A DNA stretch of 64,000 nt from Budorcas taxicolor (GCF_023091745.1 NC_068911.1:158520004-158584003); one strand, 5' to 3'; counted from the first letter of the stretch, positions 11,226 through 23,134 are shown. Program-made: numbers and translations. The notes: generated by a model from the letters alone, not told the origin.

Positions 11226-12450
11226 GATTCTTCTATAGCAATGATGATACTCTTATTTTTCACATTTTATTTCCAAGGAATTGTTACAACGTGCCATTCC
11301 ATTTTCTCTTGATGATTTTACATGGTATTCATTTGCAGTTAAGTTTTATATTATGTATTAATGAAGTTATCATTCCGTTTGTTTTTCCTAGGTCTTGTGA
11401 TGAATTTTAAAAGAAACAACATGGGTATACAATCAGATAATCGATTAAAATAGAAGGTAGGACTTCAGGCTTTAGTCATTGGCTAGCCAGAAATTTTACA
11501 GCCCATAAAATATGAGAAGGACGCTTTAAATTTACTTTCTGTTGGCATGACTTCACTTCCTTTTCAAATAGAGGGTATCGTCCTTGGAGCTGGGGTGATA
11601 GAGGATGAGGAGATTAATGGAGTCATATCTTGAACTTTCCTATAAAATCAGTGAGAAAGGGTCTCCTTACCTCCATGGATTTTGGCTATTCATGTGGTAT
11701 ACAAGAAATATACAGGCTAAATGACTCAAAAGGTAAATTTGGCAGTTATTGTATACATATTAAACTAAAATGTCCCAAAGCTCAATCATACTATAGCAAG
11801 TTTTCTGTTGAAACCATCAGCATCTTTAGTAATTTATCCTGGAAAGGCTTCTGCATAATCCAGAGGAAGGAAGGAGCTGCATCCTTCTTGCCAAGCCTGA
11901 TGGTTGACATCTCAGCTAGCAGAAAGTTATCTTATTTTACCTTGTTTCTGTATGTTGGGAAAGCTCCAAGTAGCTTATTAGGGAGGGTGGGAGTGGATCA
12001 ACTCCAGTGTTTGGATTCTCAAACTGTTTTCAATTAGGAAATGACTTCTGTGTTTCTCCCCCTCAGGTGCCTTTGATTAGTGAGAAGCACAAATATACAG
12101 TCACACAGAAATGCATGGTCTTATTCAGAATATGAAGGTGACCAAGTGCTCAGGTGGCTGACATTGCTCTATGTTCCATGACACACACAGATGCTTTTTG
12201 AACCTGGCTGGCCTATCCTTGTACATGGCTGCCAGATTCCACAAGGCTAACTAAGAACACCCCGAGTTGTTTTTGTTTCTTATACAAGGGCCTTGCCCTA
12301 TAGGATAGAGACATTCCACTGAACAGCTGCATGACTTTACAGAGCCCTGGCTCTGCTGTCCTTGGATATGAATATTTTTCATTGCCAGCAAAGGGTTGTG
12401 GATTAATTCTAGGTCATCAGAAGAGAATGTTGAATAATTAATACTATGTG
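11226..12450. other. Unique sequence, nothing recognised
   Basis: Contains a 135-codon open frame (11630-12037 plus) with no recognisable domain or codon-bias cue. I do not call it a gene. Confidence 0.45.
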
Positions 12451-12454
12451 TGGC

Positions 12455-12870
12455 ATATTTTAAACTTCTTATTTTATATTGGAATATAGTTGACTAACAA
12501 TGTTGTGTTAGTTTAAGATATACAGCAAAGAGATTCAGTTATCCATATATCCATTATTTTTTTCAAATTCTTTTCCTATTTATGTTGTTACAGAATACCG
12601 AGCAGAGTCCTCTGTGCTATTCAATAGGTCCTTGTTGGTTATCCATTTTAAATACAGCAGAGTGTACATGTCCATCCCAAACTCCCTAACTACCCCTCCC
12701 CACACTTTTCTTCCCTGATGAACATAAATTCATTCTCTAAGTCTGTGAGTCTGTTTTGTAAATAAGGTCATTCGTATCATATTTTTAAGGTTCCCAATAT
12801 AAGTGATAGCATATTCTATAGCATATTCTATATTCATATTAGATAGCATATTCTAATACTAGCCCTTTCA
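12455..12870 (-). mobile_element. L1 LINE 3' UTR
   Basis: Antisense L1 3' UTR: ttggaatatagttgactaacaatgttgtgttagttt, acagcaaagagattcagttatcc, tattcaataggtccttgttggttatcc and gagtctgttttgtaaataag. A local triplication of agcatattctat lies at about 12,808-12,856. Confidence 0.85.
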
Positions 12871-13019
12871 CAGTCCATTCCATTTGGATTCTGGGTTAAG
12901 ATGAGAGCCACTGAGAAAAACAAGGATTGATGGAGAGACTCCTCTTGTTTTCTTTTCTCCAATCCCCCGATCTCCAATCAATCCCATAGCCAGATAGTAT
13001 ATCAAGTCTGATCAGCTTA

Positions 13020-13395
13020 CTCTGTTGCTAAATTGCAAGGGCTTCCCATGACTTTTTAGGTAAAGACAAAAATTCTTTGTCTTCTACAGGCCCCTGCCTC
13101 CTTATTCAAGGAATATCTCTAGTCTGACCCTTAAACCTGTTCTTCGTACATGTTTTTCTTTTTATCTGATTCCCTCACCCAGATTTCCCAATTATATCAG
13201 CTCCTCTTGAAACATGTTTCCACTTCATCATATGACTCTTCTTCATAGTATTTTTCCAGGTGCATTTTTACATAGAATTTTATGATTGCTTAATATAAAT
13301 CTAGACACTCACAGACAAGAAATATGTCTGTTTCATTCTATGCCATATGCCAATGCCCAGCACTGTACCTGCTGTGGCACACAGTTAAGTTAAAA
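13020..13395 (+). mobile_element. L2 LINE 3' end
   Basis: Collinear with L2: gcaagggcttcccatgactttt, acaaaaattctttgtcttc, ggcccctgcctcctta, and near the end gacaagaaatatgtctgtttcattc and cccagcactgtacctgctgtggcac. Confidence 0.75.
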
Positions 13396-13720
13396 GATAT
13401 GCTGGTTTAGATAATGTCCAAGAAGATTCCCTCATACTCACCAATTGTTGACACATATCCTTTGCCTGTGTGTTTCCTGTGCTACCCATTCTTTACACTG
13501 TGCCAGAAACTCCCTCTTAAAAGACAGTTTGATTACTATATTTCAAGAAAATCCAGTCATGATGAGACAGTATTAAGGACAATTAGAGAATAATCTAGCT
13601 GGTTTATGCCTAAATAATTACAAATTTCAAATTTGTGCCCAAATGTGTCTGGTTTCCTTAACCCACAAAACACTCTATATATTATCTTGGCTTGAAATTT
13701 ATATTCTAATTCATGAAAGA
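13396..13720. other. Unique sequence, nothing recognised
   Basis: No gene or repeat recognised. Confidence 0.5.
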
Positions 13721-13975
13721 TTGGAGAAGGCAATCCACTCCAGTCTTCTGGCCTGGAAAATCCCATGAATGGAGGAGCCTGGTGGGCTGCAGTCCACGGG
13801 GTCGCCAAGAGTCGGACATGACTGAGTGACTTCACTTTCACGCATTGGAGAAGGAAATCGCAACCCACTCCAGTGTTCTTGCCTGCAGAGTCCCAGGGAT
13901 GAGGGAGCCTGGTGGGCTGCCATCTCTGGGGTCGCACAGAGTCGGACATGACTGAAGTGACTTAGCAGCAAGATG
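13721..13975 (+). mobile_element. Bov-A2 SINE dimer
   Basis: Two head-to-tail Bov-A monomers (about 13,724-13,840 and 13,845-13,970) joined by the ttcactttcacgcattggag linker that defines Bov-A2. Ends gacttagcagcaag. Confidence 0.93.
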
Positions 13976-14021
13976 CTCAATAAAATGTATCATCTCTATT
14001 AATACCCATATATTCCTTTTT

Positions 14022-14245
14022 GGGGGCTTCTCAGGTGGTGCTAGTGGTAAAGGAAACACCTGGCAATGCAGCAGATAAAAGAGATGCCAGTTGGACTCCT
14101 GGGTCAGAAAGATCCCCTAGAAGAGGGCATGGCAGCCCACTCTAGTATTATTGCCTGGAGAATCCCATGGACAGAGGAGCCTGGAAGGCTATAGTCTGTA
14201 GGGTTGCAAAGATTTAGACACAACTGAAGCAACTTAGAGTGAATG
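14022..14245 (+). mobile_element. Bov-tA SINE
   Basis: Sense copy with tRNA-like head (ggggcttctcaggtggtgctagtgg), body, and an acacaactgaagcaactta end. Confidence 0.9.
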
Positions 14246-15080
14246 TATGCACGCCTTCTTCAGTTTTGTTTAACCCAATATCAATAATTATTCCCTGTTT
14301 TATATCAATACAGTGTAATATCAACGTGCTTTTATAAACGTATTTCAGTTGTTTTATATTTCCCAGGCAATATGATCTCAATTACATCATTCACAGCCAA
14401 CTCTAAAATAAGCATCTTCTATCAGTAAGTCTGGTAGATGCAAAGTCCTAGGAAAATTTAAACAAATATTTTGATTTTGTTTACATACATGCCACCAGTT
14501 GCTTTAGAAAATCTACTTGGGAAAAAACAAAAATTACAGAAGAACCCCATATTGTAAACACCTGGATTTAAATACTCAACAAAAAGCCAGAAAGTAAACA
14601 CTGCAATATTAAACTCAATCATCTGGGAAAATACCTACTCCCAAGTGTATGTGAAACATTGTTTAATTTCACGTAAAATAGACTAAGTGGAAAATGAAGA
14701 GAAGAAAACAGATAAAAAGGCTCATTGTTACAGAACCAGCTGTGTCTCATCTTTGTAGGTACTGGTGGCCTGTTGGAAAGTTTAGAAACCCCAGATATAC
14801 TGAGATTCCCTTCTGCCTATAACCTTCCCAGCTGACAAGAGGATCTTTTAGCCATGGATTCTCTGTCTGTAACCACAAAGCCCATTTGCTTAAAAAAAAA
14901 GTACAAGTGGTTAAACGCTGAGAGTCATTGCTATCTGAGCTCTGTGCTAAGTGTCAAGAATACAGATAGTAAAAGCCATTCTTTCCTTTAGAATCTACAA
15001 TTTAATGAGGGTAAAATTACCTGTGAATAATCGTGTGATATTCCTGATACATGCTGGAGTAGAGGTTAATGCTAGGACTT
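14246..15080. other. Unique sequence, nothing recognised
   Basis: No gene or repeat recognised. Confidence 0.5.
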
Positions 15081-15292
15081 GTTGTTTAGCTGCTAAGTTA
15101 TATCTGACTCTTTACAACCCCATGGATTGTAGCCTGTCAGGGTCCTCTGTCCGTGGGATTTACCAGGCAAGAATACTGGAATGGGTTGCCATTTCATTCT
15201 CCAGAGGATCTTTCTGACCCAGGGATAGAACCTGCATCTCCTGCATTGGCAGGAGGATTTTTTTTTTACGATTGCATCACTAGGGAAGCCAA
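15081..15292 (-). mobile_element. Bov-tA SINE
   Basis: Antisense copy from gttgtttagctgctaagtt to catcactagggaagcc. A T-run expansion lies within the head region (about 15,258-15,267). Confidence 0.9.
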
Positions 15293-15299
15293 GTACCAG

Positions 15300-15540
15300 G
15301 ACTAATGGTGTTTCAAGGAAGGAAATGATGGAATTCTTGCAGGATTTAAGAAAGCTTTCCTATCAAAAATAATCATTCAGTTAAGTCTTGGAATATGCAT
15401 AGAATTGTCTCCAATATTTAGGCAAAGGAAGGTGAGTTGACAAATGTGAAAGGGGTTACAAGTGTGCACTCCAGGCAGAGAAAATGTCATCCCAAAGCGA
15501 AAGAACTGTGTCCAGGACTGCCTGAGGCAGCACAAGTACA
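15300..15540 (-). mobile_element. L2 LINE fragment
   Basis: Antisense L2 cues: aagaaagctttcctatc, gttaagtcttggaatatgcatag and cactccaggcagagaaaatg. Confidence 0.6.
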
Positions 15541-15840
15541 AGGGATCAAATAACAAGGGATCAAATGCTCTATGTGTCTGCCCGTGTGCCCAGGGCTCCT
15601 GGACCCCAACTCTATGAAAACATTGCCATCCCAGTTATGTCCTCTACTCAGGTGGCACATGCTCCACTCTCCAGTGGGATGTCATTTCTAAAACACAAGG
15701 TCAAAGATGAAATTATTAGAAATTTCAAGTAAGCAACAGGAGATTATTAAACCAGGCATAGGAGTCTTTCTCAGTACAAGACCTTGTGTTAATACATGTG
15801 TCTTCTGCCCATGAGGTCAGTTCCACATTAGCACAGTTCT

Positions 15841-15999
15841 CAGTATAGAAGGAAACAGCAACCCACTCCAGTGTTCTTGCCTGGAGGATCCCAGGGACGG
15901 GGGAGCCTGATGGGCTGCCGTCTATGGGGTCGCACAGAGTCGGACACGACTGAAGCAACTTAGCAGCAGCAGCAGCAGCAGCAGCAGCAATATAGAAGA
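15841..15999 (+). mobile_element. Bov-A2-type SINE with (AGC)n tail
   Basis: One 3' monomer (aacagcaacccactccagtgttcttgcc ... acacgactgaagcaactta) followed by an (AGC)9-like tail at about 15,963-15,989. Flanked by imperfect repeats cagtatagaag / caatatagaag. Confidence 0.9.
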
Positions 16000-16059
16000 C
16001 AGTGATGTATGATCAAAAACACTCCGTTTTCCTCTCTATTCTACCCAATTTTTAAAAAT

Positions 16060-16303
16060 TTTCTTAATTATTTTTTATAGTAGGTCCTTCTTGTTATCTT
16101 TATTATTTTTAATTTTTTTGCTGTCCATTTTAAACACAGCAGTGTGTACATACCAATCTGAAACCCCCAATCTTTTCCTCCTTCAGCCCCAACCCTACCC
16201 TCCCTCTGCAACCTTAAGTTCACTCTCCATGAGTCTGTCCTGGAAACAAGTTCATTTTTATTATCTGTTTTAGATCCCACATATATGTGATAGCATATGA
16301 TAC
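16060..16303 (-). mobile_element. Older L1 3' UTR fragment
   Basis: Antisense L1 3' UTR of the type seen at 12.5 kb (gtccattttaaacacagcagtgtgtacatacc, aaccttaagttcactctcc, agatcccacatatatgtgatagcatatgat). Abuts the insertion point of a younger L1. Confidence 0.75.
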
Positions 16304-17818
16304 TCACCCCAATTTAATATTTTTCCTTGTTCTTTATTTTTTAATTAATTTACTTTTTTATTGAAGGATAATTGCTTTACAGAATTTTGCTGTTTTCTGT
16401 CAAACCTCAACATGAATCAGCCACAGGTATACATATATCCCCTCCCTTTTGAACCTCCCTCCCACCTCTCTCCCCATCACACCCCTCTAGGTTGATACAG
16501 AGCCCTTGTTTGAGTTTCCTGAGCCATACAGCAAACTCCTGTTGGCTATCTATGTTACATATGGTAATGTAAGTTTTCAAGTTACTCTTTCTATACATCT
16601 CAACCTCTTCTCCCCTCTCCCTGAGTCCATAAGTCTGTTATCTGTGTCTGTTTCTCCATTGCTGCCCTAAAATAAATTCTTCTGTACCATTTTTCTAGAT
16701 TCTGTATATGAGCTTTAGAATACAATATTTATCTTTCTCTTTCTGACTCACTTCACTCTATATAATAGGTTCTAGGTTCATCCACCTCATCAGAACTGAC
16801 TTAAATGCATTCCTTTTTATGGCTGAGTAATATTCCATTATGTATATGTACCACAACTTCTTTATCCATTCATCTGTCGATGGGGATCTATGTTGCTTCC
16901 ATGTTCTAGCTATGGTAAATAGTGCTTAAATGAACAATGGGATACATGTGTGTTTTTCAGTTTTGGTTTCCTCAGGGTATATGCCTAGGAGTGGGATTGC
17001 TGGGTCATATGGTGGTTTTATTCCCAATTTTTTAAGGAATCTCCATGCTATCTTCCATAGTAGCTGTATCAATTTACATTCCCACCAACAGTGCAAGAGC
17101 ATTCCCTTTTCTCCACATCCTCTCCAGCATTTATTGTTTGTAGACTTTTTGACGACGGCCATTCTGACCTGTGTGAGGTGATATCTCATTGTGGTTTTGA
17201 TTTGCATTTCTCTAATAATGAGAGATGTTGAGCCTCTTTTCATGTGTTTGTTAGCCATCTGTATGTCTTCTTTGGAGAAATGTCTGTTTAGGTCTTTTTC
17301 CCACTTTTTGATTGGGTTGCTTGTTTTTCTGGCATTGAGTTGTATGAGCTGCTTGTTTATTTTGGAAATTAACCCTTTGTCAGTTGTTTCATTTGCTATT
17401 ATTGTCTCCCATTCTGAGGGTTGTCCTTTCACCTTGCTTATAGTTTCCTTTGCTGTGCAAAAGCTTTTATGTTTAATCAGGTTCCACTTTTTCACTTTTG
17501 TTTTTATTTGTTACTCTAGGGGTTGGGTCATAGAGGATCTTGCTTTGGTTTATGTCATCGAGTGTTCTGCTTATGTTTTCCTCGAAGAGTTTTATAGTTC
17601 TGGTCTTACATTTAGGTCTTTAATCCATTTTGAGTTTATCTTTTTGTATGGTGTTAGGAAGTATTCTAATTTCATTCTTTTACATGTAGTTGTCCAGTTT
17701 TTCCAGCACCATTTATTGAAGAGGCTGTCTTTGCCCCATTCTATATTCTTGCCTCCTTTGTCAAAAATAAGGTACCGATGGGTGCATGGGTTTATTTCTG
17801 TCACCCCAATTTAATATT
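16304..17818 (-). mobile_element. Ruminant L1, 5'-truncated, 18-bp perfect target duplication
   Basis: The L1 body (16,322-17,800) is antisense and carries the 3' UTR (about 16,330-16,900) plus the ORF2 C-terminus. It is flanked by an identical 18-bp repeat TCACCCCAATTTAATATT at 16,304-16,321 and 17,801-17,818. The insertion is about 1.48 kb of a full-length element of roughly 6-8 kb, so it is a dead 5'-truncated copy made by target-primed reverse transcription. The intact duplication argues that it is among the younger LINEs here. Confidence 0.95.
16926..17804 (-). pseudogene. L1 ORF2 C-terminal fragment (broken)
   Basis: Two antisense frames encode the region C-terminal to the reverse transcriptase of L1 ORF2p. 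The upstream piece (17,804-17,592) reads into CKRMKLEYFLTPYKKINSKW. The downstream piece (17,495-16,926, 189 aa) has KWEKDLNRHFSKEDIQMANKH, then the C-terminal zinc-knuckle region (CWRGCGEKGMLLHCWWEC, a Cys/His cluster) and PPYDPAIPLLGIYPE. A frame shift separates the pieces, and a stop after CIPLFI truncates the normal C-terminus. No endonuclease or RT domain is present, so this is a non-functional remnant. Confidence 0.9.
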
Positions 17819-17839
17819 AATTGAACTTGAAACATAAAC

Positions 17840-18080
17840 AAATTGGAGAAGAGGGGAAAGGAATGTGGGCAGCGCTGGAATGAAACCAAGACCAGACACA
17901 GGGCCTAGATTGTGGAAGACTTTATACAACATGTTGGAATTTGATGTTTATCCTGTGGGGGAAGAAGCACTGTTGAATGATTTCAGGAGTGATGTCACAT
18001 AACCAGATTTGTAGATTAGGAGATTCACTCTGGTGTTAATTTAGTGGGTGAATGTGATGTGGGGGAAACATGGTGGGAAA
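17840..18080 (-). mobile_element. L2 LINE fragment
   Basis: Antisense L2: gggcctagattgtggaagactttat, tggaatttgatgtttatcctg, ttcaggagtgatgtcacataac and gattcactctggtg match the L2 3' region in order. Confidence 0.65.
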
Positions 18081-18243
18081 CTAATTCTGAGAATTACAGA
18101 ATTAATGCTTATGGAAGGATGTTTCACCTCCCTCCCTAGACTATAGAGATCATGATTCTGGTGCTGGTAGATACCTGCTCTGTGTTTTGGTTCTCAGTGT
18201 GCATGTCCTGTTTCTCACACTAGAGTGAAAATCCCTAGATGCC

Positions 18244-20010
18244 TTTTAAAGAATTCAGTTCAGTTCAGTCACTCAGATGTGTCCTACACTTCGCAACCCC
18301 ATGAACCGCAGCACACCAGGTCTCCCTGTCCATCACCAACTCCCGGAGTCCACCCAAACCCGTGTCCATCGAGTTGGTGATGCCATCCAACCGTTTCATC
18401 CTCTGTCATCCCCTTCTCCTCCTGCCCTCGATCTTTCCCAGAATCAGGGTCTTTTCAAATGAGTCAGCTCTTCACATCAGGTGGCCAAGGTATGGGAGTT
18501 TCAGCTTCAACATCAGTCCTTCCAATGAATACCCAGGACTGATCTTTAGGATGGACTGGTTGGATCTCCTTGCACTCCAAGGGACTCTCAAGAGTCTTCT
18601 CCAACACCACTGTTCAAAAGCATCAATTCTGTGGCGCTCAGCTTTCTTCATAGTCCAACTCTCACATCCATACATGACCACTGGAAAAACCATAGCCTTG
18701 ACTAGATGGACCTGTGTTGACAAAGTAATGTCTCTGCTTTTTAATATGCTATCTAGGTTGGTCATAACTTACCAAGGAGTAAGCATTCTTTAATTTCATG
18801 GCTGCAATCACTATCTGCAGTGATTTTGAAGCCCAGAAAAATAAAGTCAGCCACTGTTCCCACAGTTTCCCCACCTATTTGTCCTGAAGTGATGGGACCA
18901 GATGCCATGATCTTTGTTTTCTGAATGTTGTGCTTTAAGCCTACTTTTTCACTCTCCTCTTTTACTTTCATCAAGAGGCTTTTTAGCTCTTCTTCACTTT
19001 CTGCCATAAGGGTGGTGTCATCTGCATATCTGAGCTTATTGATATTTCTCTCGGCAATCTTGATTCCAGCTTGTGCTTCTTCCAGCCCAGCATGTCTCAT
19101 GATGTACTCTGCATAGAAGTTAAATAAGCAGGGTGACAATATAGAGCCTTGATGTACTCTTTTTCCTATTTGGAACCAGTCTGTTGTTCCATGTCCAGTT
19201 CTAATTGTTGCTTCTTGACCTGCATACAGGTTTCTCAAGAGACAGGTCAGGTGATCTGGTATGCTGATCTTTTTCAGAATTTTCCACAGTTTATTGTGAT
19301 CCACACAATCAAAGGCTTTGGCATAGTCAATAAAGCAGAAATAGATGTTTTCTGGAACTCTCTTGCTTTTTCCATGATCCAGTGGATATTGGCAATTGTT
19401 CTCTGGTTCCTCTGCCTTTTCTAAAACCAGCTTGAACATCTGGAAGTTCACGGTTCATGTATTGCTGAAGCCTGGCTTGGGGAATTTTAAGCATTGCTTT
19501 ACTAGTGTTTGAGATGAGTGCACTTGTGCGGTAGTTTGAGCATTCTTTGGCATTGCCTTTCTTTGGGATTGGAATGAAAACTGACCTTTTCCAGTCCTGT
19601 GGCCACAGCTGAGTTTTCCAAATTTGCTGGCATATTGAATGCAGCACTTTCATAACGTCATCTTTCAGGATTTGAAGTAGTTCAACTGGAATTCCATCAC
19701 CTCTACTAGCTTTGCTCATAGTGATGTTTCCTAAGGCCCACTTGACTTCACATTCCAGGATGTCTGGCTCTAGGTGAATGATCACACCATTGTGGTTATC
19801 TGGGTCATGAAGATCATTTTTGTACAGTTCCTCTGTGTATTCTTGCCACCTCTTCTTAATATCTTCTGTATCTGTTAGGTCCCTACCATTTCTGTCCTTT
19901 ATTGAGCCCATCTTTGCATAAAATGTTCCCTTGGTATCTCTAATTTTCTTGAAGAGATCTCTATTCTTTCCCATTCTATTGTTTTCCTCTATTTCTTTGT
20001 ATTTTAAAGA
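18244..20010 (-). mobile_element. BovB (RTE) LINE, longest copy in window
   Basis: Antisense BovB starting with the (TTCAG)n complement of its CTGAA tail at 18,255 and running to about 20,001, about 1.75 kb of a roughly 3.2 kb element. 5'-truncated. Flanked by a 9-bp repeat TTTTAAAGA (18,244-18,252 and 20,002-20,010), which fixes both ends. Confidence 0.93.
18472..19974 (-). pseudogene. BovB reverse transcriptase (truncated, frameshifted)
   Basis: Three overlapping antisense frames make up the RT region. 19,974-19,327 (215 aa) holds the pre-RT part with FYAKMGSIKDRNGRDLTD and VFIPIPKKGN. 19,451-18,762 (229 aa) holds the RT palm: motif A FIDYAKAFDCVDH (residues 40-52), then QGSILSPCLF, then YADD (142-145), all catalytic aspartates kept. 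18,765-18,472 (97 aa) holds the C-terminal WTMKKAERHRIDAFEQWCWR block. The N-terminal endonuclease is lost by 5' truncation, and two frame shifts prevent one polypeptide. It is a retroposon relic, although the palm itself is unusually well kept. Confidence 0.93.
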
Positions 20011-20119
20011 GTAGATGCTTAATATCTATTTCTTGTCAAGCTGAGGCTGACTTAGCTATTTGAGTAATCACAACAAAATCTTGACTCATATAGGTCTCCA
20101 TCTGAATCCAACCAAAATT

Positions 20120-20332
20120 ATGGGCTTCTCTGATAACTTAGCAGTAAAGAATCCACCTGTTGGTGTAGGAGACCTAGGTTAAATCGCTGAGTTGGGAAGA
20201 TCCCCAGGAGAAGGAAATGGCAATCCACTTTGCTCTTCTTGCCTGGGAAATCCCATGGACAGAGGAGCTTGGCAGGCTAAAGGCCATGGGGTCGCAAAAG
20301 AGTCAAACATGACTAAGTGACTAAGCAACAAC
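20120..20332 (+). mobile_element. Bov-tA SINE
   Basis: Sense copy: gggcttctctgataacttagcag head to gactaagtgactaagcaacaac. Confidence 0.92.
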
Positions 20333-20472
20333 ATGCTATCATAGGTAAATCAGTTTATTAAGGAAAGAAGGGCTATACCCATGTTCACCAATGCTCTGGA
20401 AAGAAGTTAAATACCTGCATGTGATCTTCACAAAGAAAAAGTAAAAACAAACCATTATGTTGAGTAATAAAT

Positions 20473-20700
20473 GCATTAACTAAAGTGAAAGTGAAGGCGT
20501 TAATCATGTCTGACTCCTTGTGACCCCATGGACTATAGCCCACCAGGATCCTCTGTTCATGGGATTTCCCAGGCAAGAATATTGGAGTGGGAAGCCATTC
20601 CCTTCTCCAGGGATCTTCCCGAAACAGGGATCAATCCTGGGCCTCCATATTGCAGGCAGATTCTTTACCGTTTGAGCCACAAGGAAAGTCCATTAAACCA
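20473..20700 (-). mobile_element. Bov-tA SINE
   Basis: Antisense copy from aagtgaaagtgaaggcg to gagccacaaggaaagtcc. Short flanking repeat cattaa on both sides. Confidence 0.92.
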
Positions 20701-20884
20701 AATCAAGTAGTAAATCAATATACAGGTCTCCACTGATAAAGGAAATTGTATTATAGTTCTATTTATAGAGAAGAAGTTGATGCCTGTAGCTTTGATACTT
20801 TGGGTAGATATCTGTTATTGCATAGGTTTGCAATGTCACAGTCAAGAGGGATTGGGGCTTCTAACATGAACAGGATGGAGCTTT

Positions 20885-21015
20885 GTTTTCAGTTCCCACA
20901 TTAGACTCACCTGGCAAAGTTTAAAAATTACCTTCCCCTGAGTTCTAGCACAACTGAATTTAATTTCCTGGAGTGGGACTTGGATATCTAAAATTTCCCA
21001 AGCTTTGTTAAGTTG
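20885..21015 (+). mobile_element. MER5A-like hAT element
   Basis: Order of blocks fits MER5A: acattagactcacctggcaaagtttaaaaatta, cctgagttctag, ctgaatttaattt and ttggatatctaaaatttcccaagctt. Non-autonomous DNA transposon. Confidence 0.65.
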
Positions 21016-21029
21016 TGTCACTCATTTTA

Positions 21030-21275
21030 AAGTGATTTGTATCATGACAGTTGTACCTTTTTCAGAATGTCATACGAATGGAACCAGAATCCTTAGCCTT
21101 TTGTGCCAGGTTTGTTTCACATCACATTGTATTTTTGAGATTCATCATACTGTTGAAAGTAACAGTAGCCTGTTGCTTTATGCTCTATCGGAAATGCTGA
21201 GTAGTCGATGGAATGATTATCTACACCACAATTCGTTTGTCTTCTCACTAGTTTCTCCATTCACTAAACTTTAAA
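21030..21275 (-). mobile_element. Old L1 3'-region fragment
   Basis: Diverged antisense L1: gaatgtcatacgaatggaaccagaatccttagccttttgtg, tttttgagattcatcatactgttg and atctacaccacaattcgtttgtc mirror the L1 3' region. Confidence 0.55.
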
Positions 21276-22454
21276 AATCTTGCCAGTTGATTGTAGAGCC
21301 CAACAAGGGTTGGGAAATACAGAAAACCTTAATTATGAATATTCCTTTGCATTATCAAATCCCTTCACATGCCTCAGTTATCACACTTGTGCTCAATGAC
21401 TGAACATGATATATGTGGGGGGAGGTAGGATTACCAGAGACTAGTCTATAGACCATGCTATCTGATGCACATGGAAACTTTGAGTCATGTCTGCTTAACC
21501 ATAATTTTATATTTGATGTTATGTAAAAAATATATGTACTTTCAATTGCCTAACAAATTAGTACCACACACATCCAAATATCCCTGTTATCAATAGGCTT
21601 GGATATGTTGGTGGAAGATTTATGAATAAAGACATTATTCACGTTCCAAATCATCTTCTCTTATCCATAAATGGAAAGTGTGTGTCTGTAAAGAGAGATC
21701 AGTTTTTGGACCCATACTTTTTAAACTATCTAACACGTACATATTTCTGACAACTTGGAAAGCATTATGAGAGTGTTTCAGTATCCAAATCTGTAAATTA
21801 TGATTAAGAACAATTTACAAGGTCACAGACATTTCCTACATAAATGCTTGGTTGTGACAGTTCATCTATGCCTTTCCAATCCTTTAAAGGCAACACTTAA
21901 AAGCAGTAGGATCAGAAATATCCTAGAAACTTCAACATCAAAATGAAAGATGTTATTTACCAGTTTTTTGTATTTTTTTTTAAAGTAAGTTTCAGGTGCA
22001 GTTTTTAAATTGCTGTGATTTAATAGTTTAAGGTGATACTACATTTAGAGCAACTGAGAGTTATAATGTTATATCTGGGGGCCGTGAAGGCTCTAGAATT
22101 TAAAAAGAAATTTGCTACTTGAGAACAAAGAATTGAATTTGGCCTACAGAAAATAAAATACCATTTGAGGGAATTTCTCTGAGTTAAATGAAACTTGAAC
22201 TTTATTCTTTAAAAAGAATGAAGTGCACATGGTTATGTGATAATGAGGCACCATCAAGGACAATCTGAATTACAAGTAATTCTTATTGATATTCTTATAC
22301 ATTATGACCTTTCTCCATCCTGAAAATGAGAACCAAACTCTCGATCCATCACTGTCTATGGATTTTGTAATCTCTTGACCTCAGGAAACAAAAAAGTTTA
22401 CCTAAAATTTCTAATTCCTCTTGTCTGTCCCTTCAGAAAAAATCCCTTTACAGG
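21276..22454. other. Unique sequence, nothing recognised
   Basis: AT-rich, no gene or repeat family recognised. Confidence 0.5.
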
Positions 22455-22684
22455 ATTGTTATGAATATTGTTTAGTCTCTAAGTCATGTCTAAGGCTTTT
22501 GCAATCCCATGGACTGTAGCCTGCCAAGCTTCTCTGTCCATGGGATTTTCCAGGCAGGAATACTGGAATGGATTGTCATTTCCTGCTCCACGGAATCTTT
22601 CTGACCTAGGGATTAAACTGAGTCTCCTGTATTGCAGGCAGATTCTTTAACACTAAGCCACCCAGGCAGCCCATTGTTATAAAT
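22455..22684 (-). mobile_element. Bov-tA SINE with target duplication
   Basis: Antisense copy from gtttagtctctaagtcatg to gccacccaggcagccc. Flanked by ATTGTTATGAAT (22,455-22,466) and ATTGTTATAAAT (22,673-22,684). Confidence 0.93.
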
Positions 22685-23130
22685 AGACTTTGCTTTTTAG
22701 TCTTTGAAAGTTAATGGGTGATATCAGATTTGAACAGTTAAGAAACTTAATAAGACTTATTTTTCATCCCTTTGCAGGTCATTTTGTTTATCTTGCTGCA
22801 AAATTTTTCTTTTGGCAACCAAAGGAGAATGAAACATTAATTTCCCAGGAGTTCTGAATTCTGTTCCCTCCACATACATGCACACACAGACATATTATTG
22901 AAGGAATCCCTGATTTTTAAGGCCATGCCAAACCTTGCAAAGATAACAATGATGTAATTCTAAAGTGAATGAAATTTTCATCCTATGAAAGGGGGGGAAA
23001 GGTTAAAAAGAATTACTACAGGAATTAAAAATAATCTTTAAAAAGTGAAATTAACTTGGAAAGGGAGGGTCAGTTCTTCTTTGTTTATGAGGAGCTTATT
23101 ATTTCAAGTTAATATCTAATTAATTGCCTA
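22685..23130. other. Unique sequence, nothing recognised
   Basis: No gene or repeat recognised. Confidence 0.5.
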
Positions 23131-23134
23131 AGGC

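Noticed and set aside
11630..12037. 135-codon plus-strand frame as a possible gene
   Set aside because: No domain, no repeat-family protein and no promoter or splice context recognised. Length is within chance for a 64-kb window.
13557..13980. Frames of 89-130 codons in a Bov-A2 region
   Set aside because: Products of SINE sequence translated in several frames; the same peptides appear at most other SINE copies.
15959..15990. (CAG/AGC)n as a disease-type trinucleotide expansion
   Set aside because: It is the ordinary tail of a Bov-A2-type SINE, as at 43,884, 45,700 and 60,088, and is not in an exon.
17191..17814. 207-codon plus-strand frame rich in hydrophobic residues
   Set aside because: It is the antisense shadow of L1 ORF2; the membrane-protein look comes from reading an A-rich coding strand backwards.
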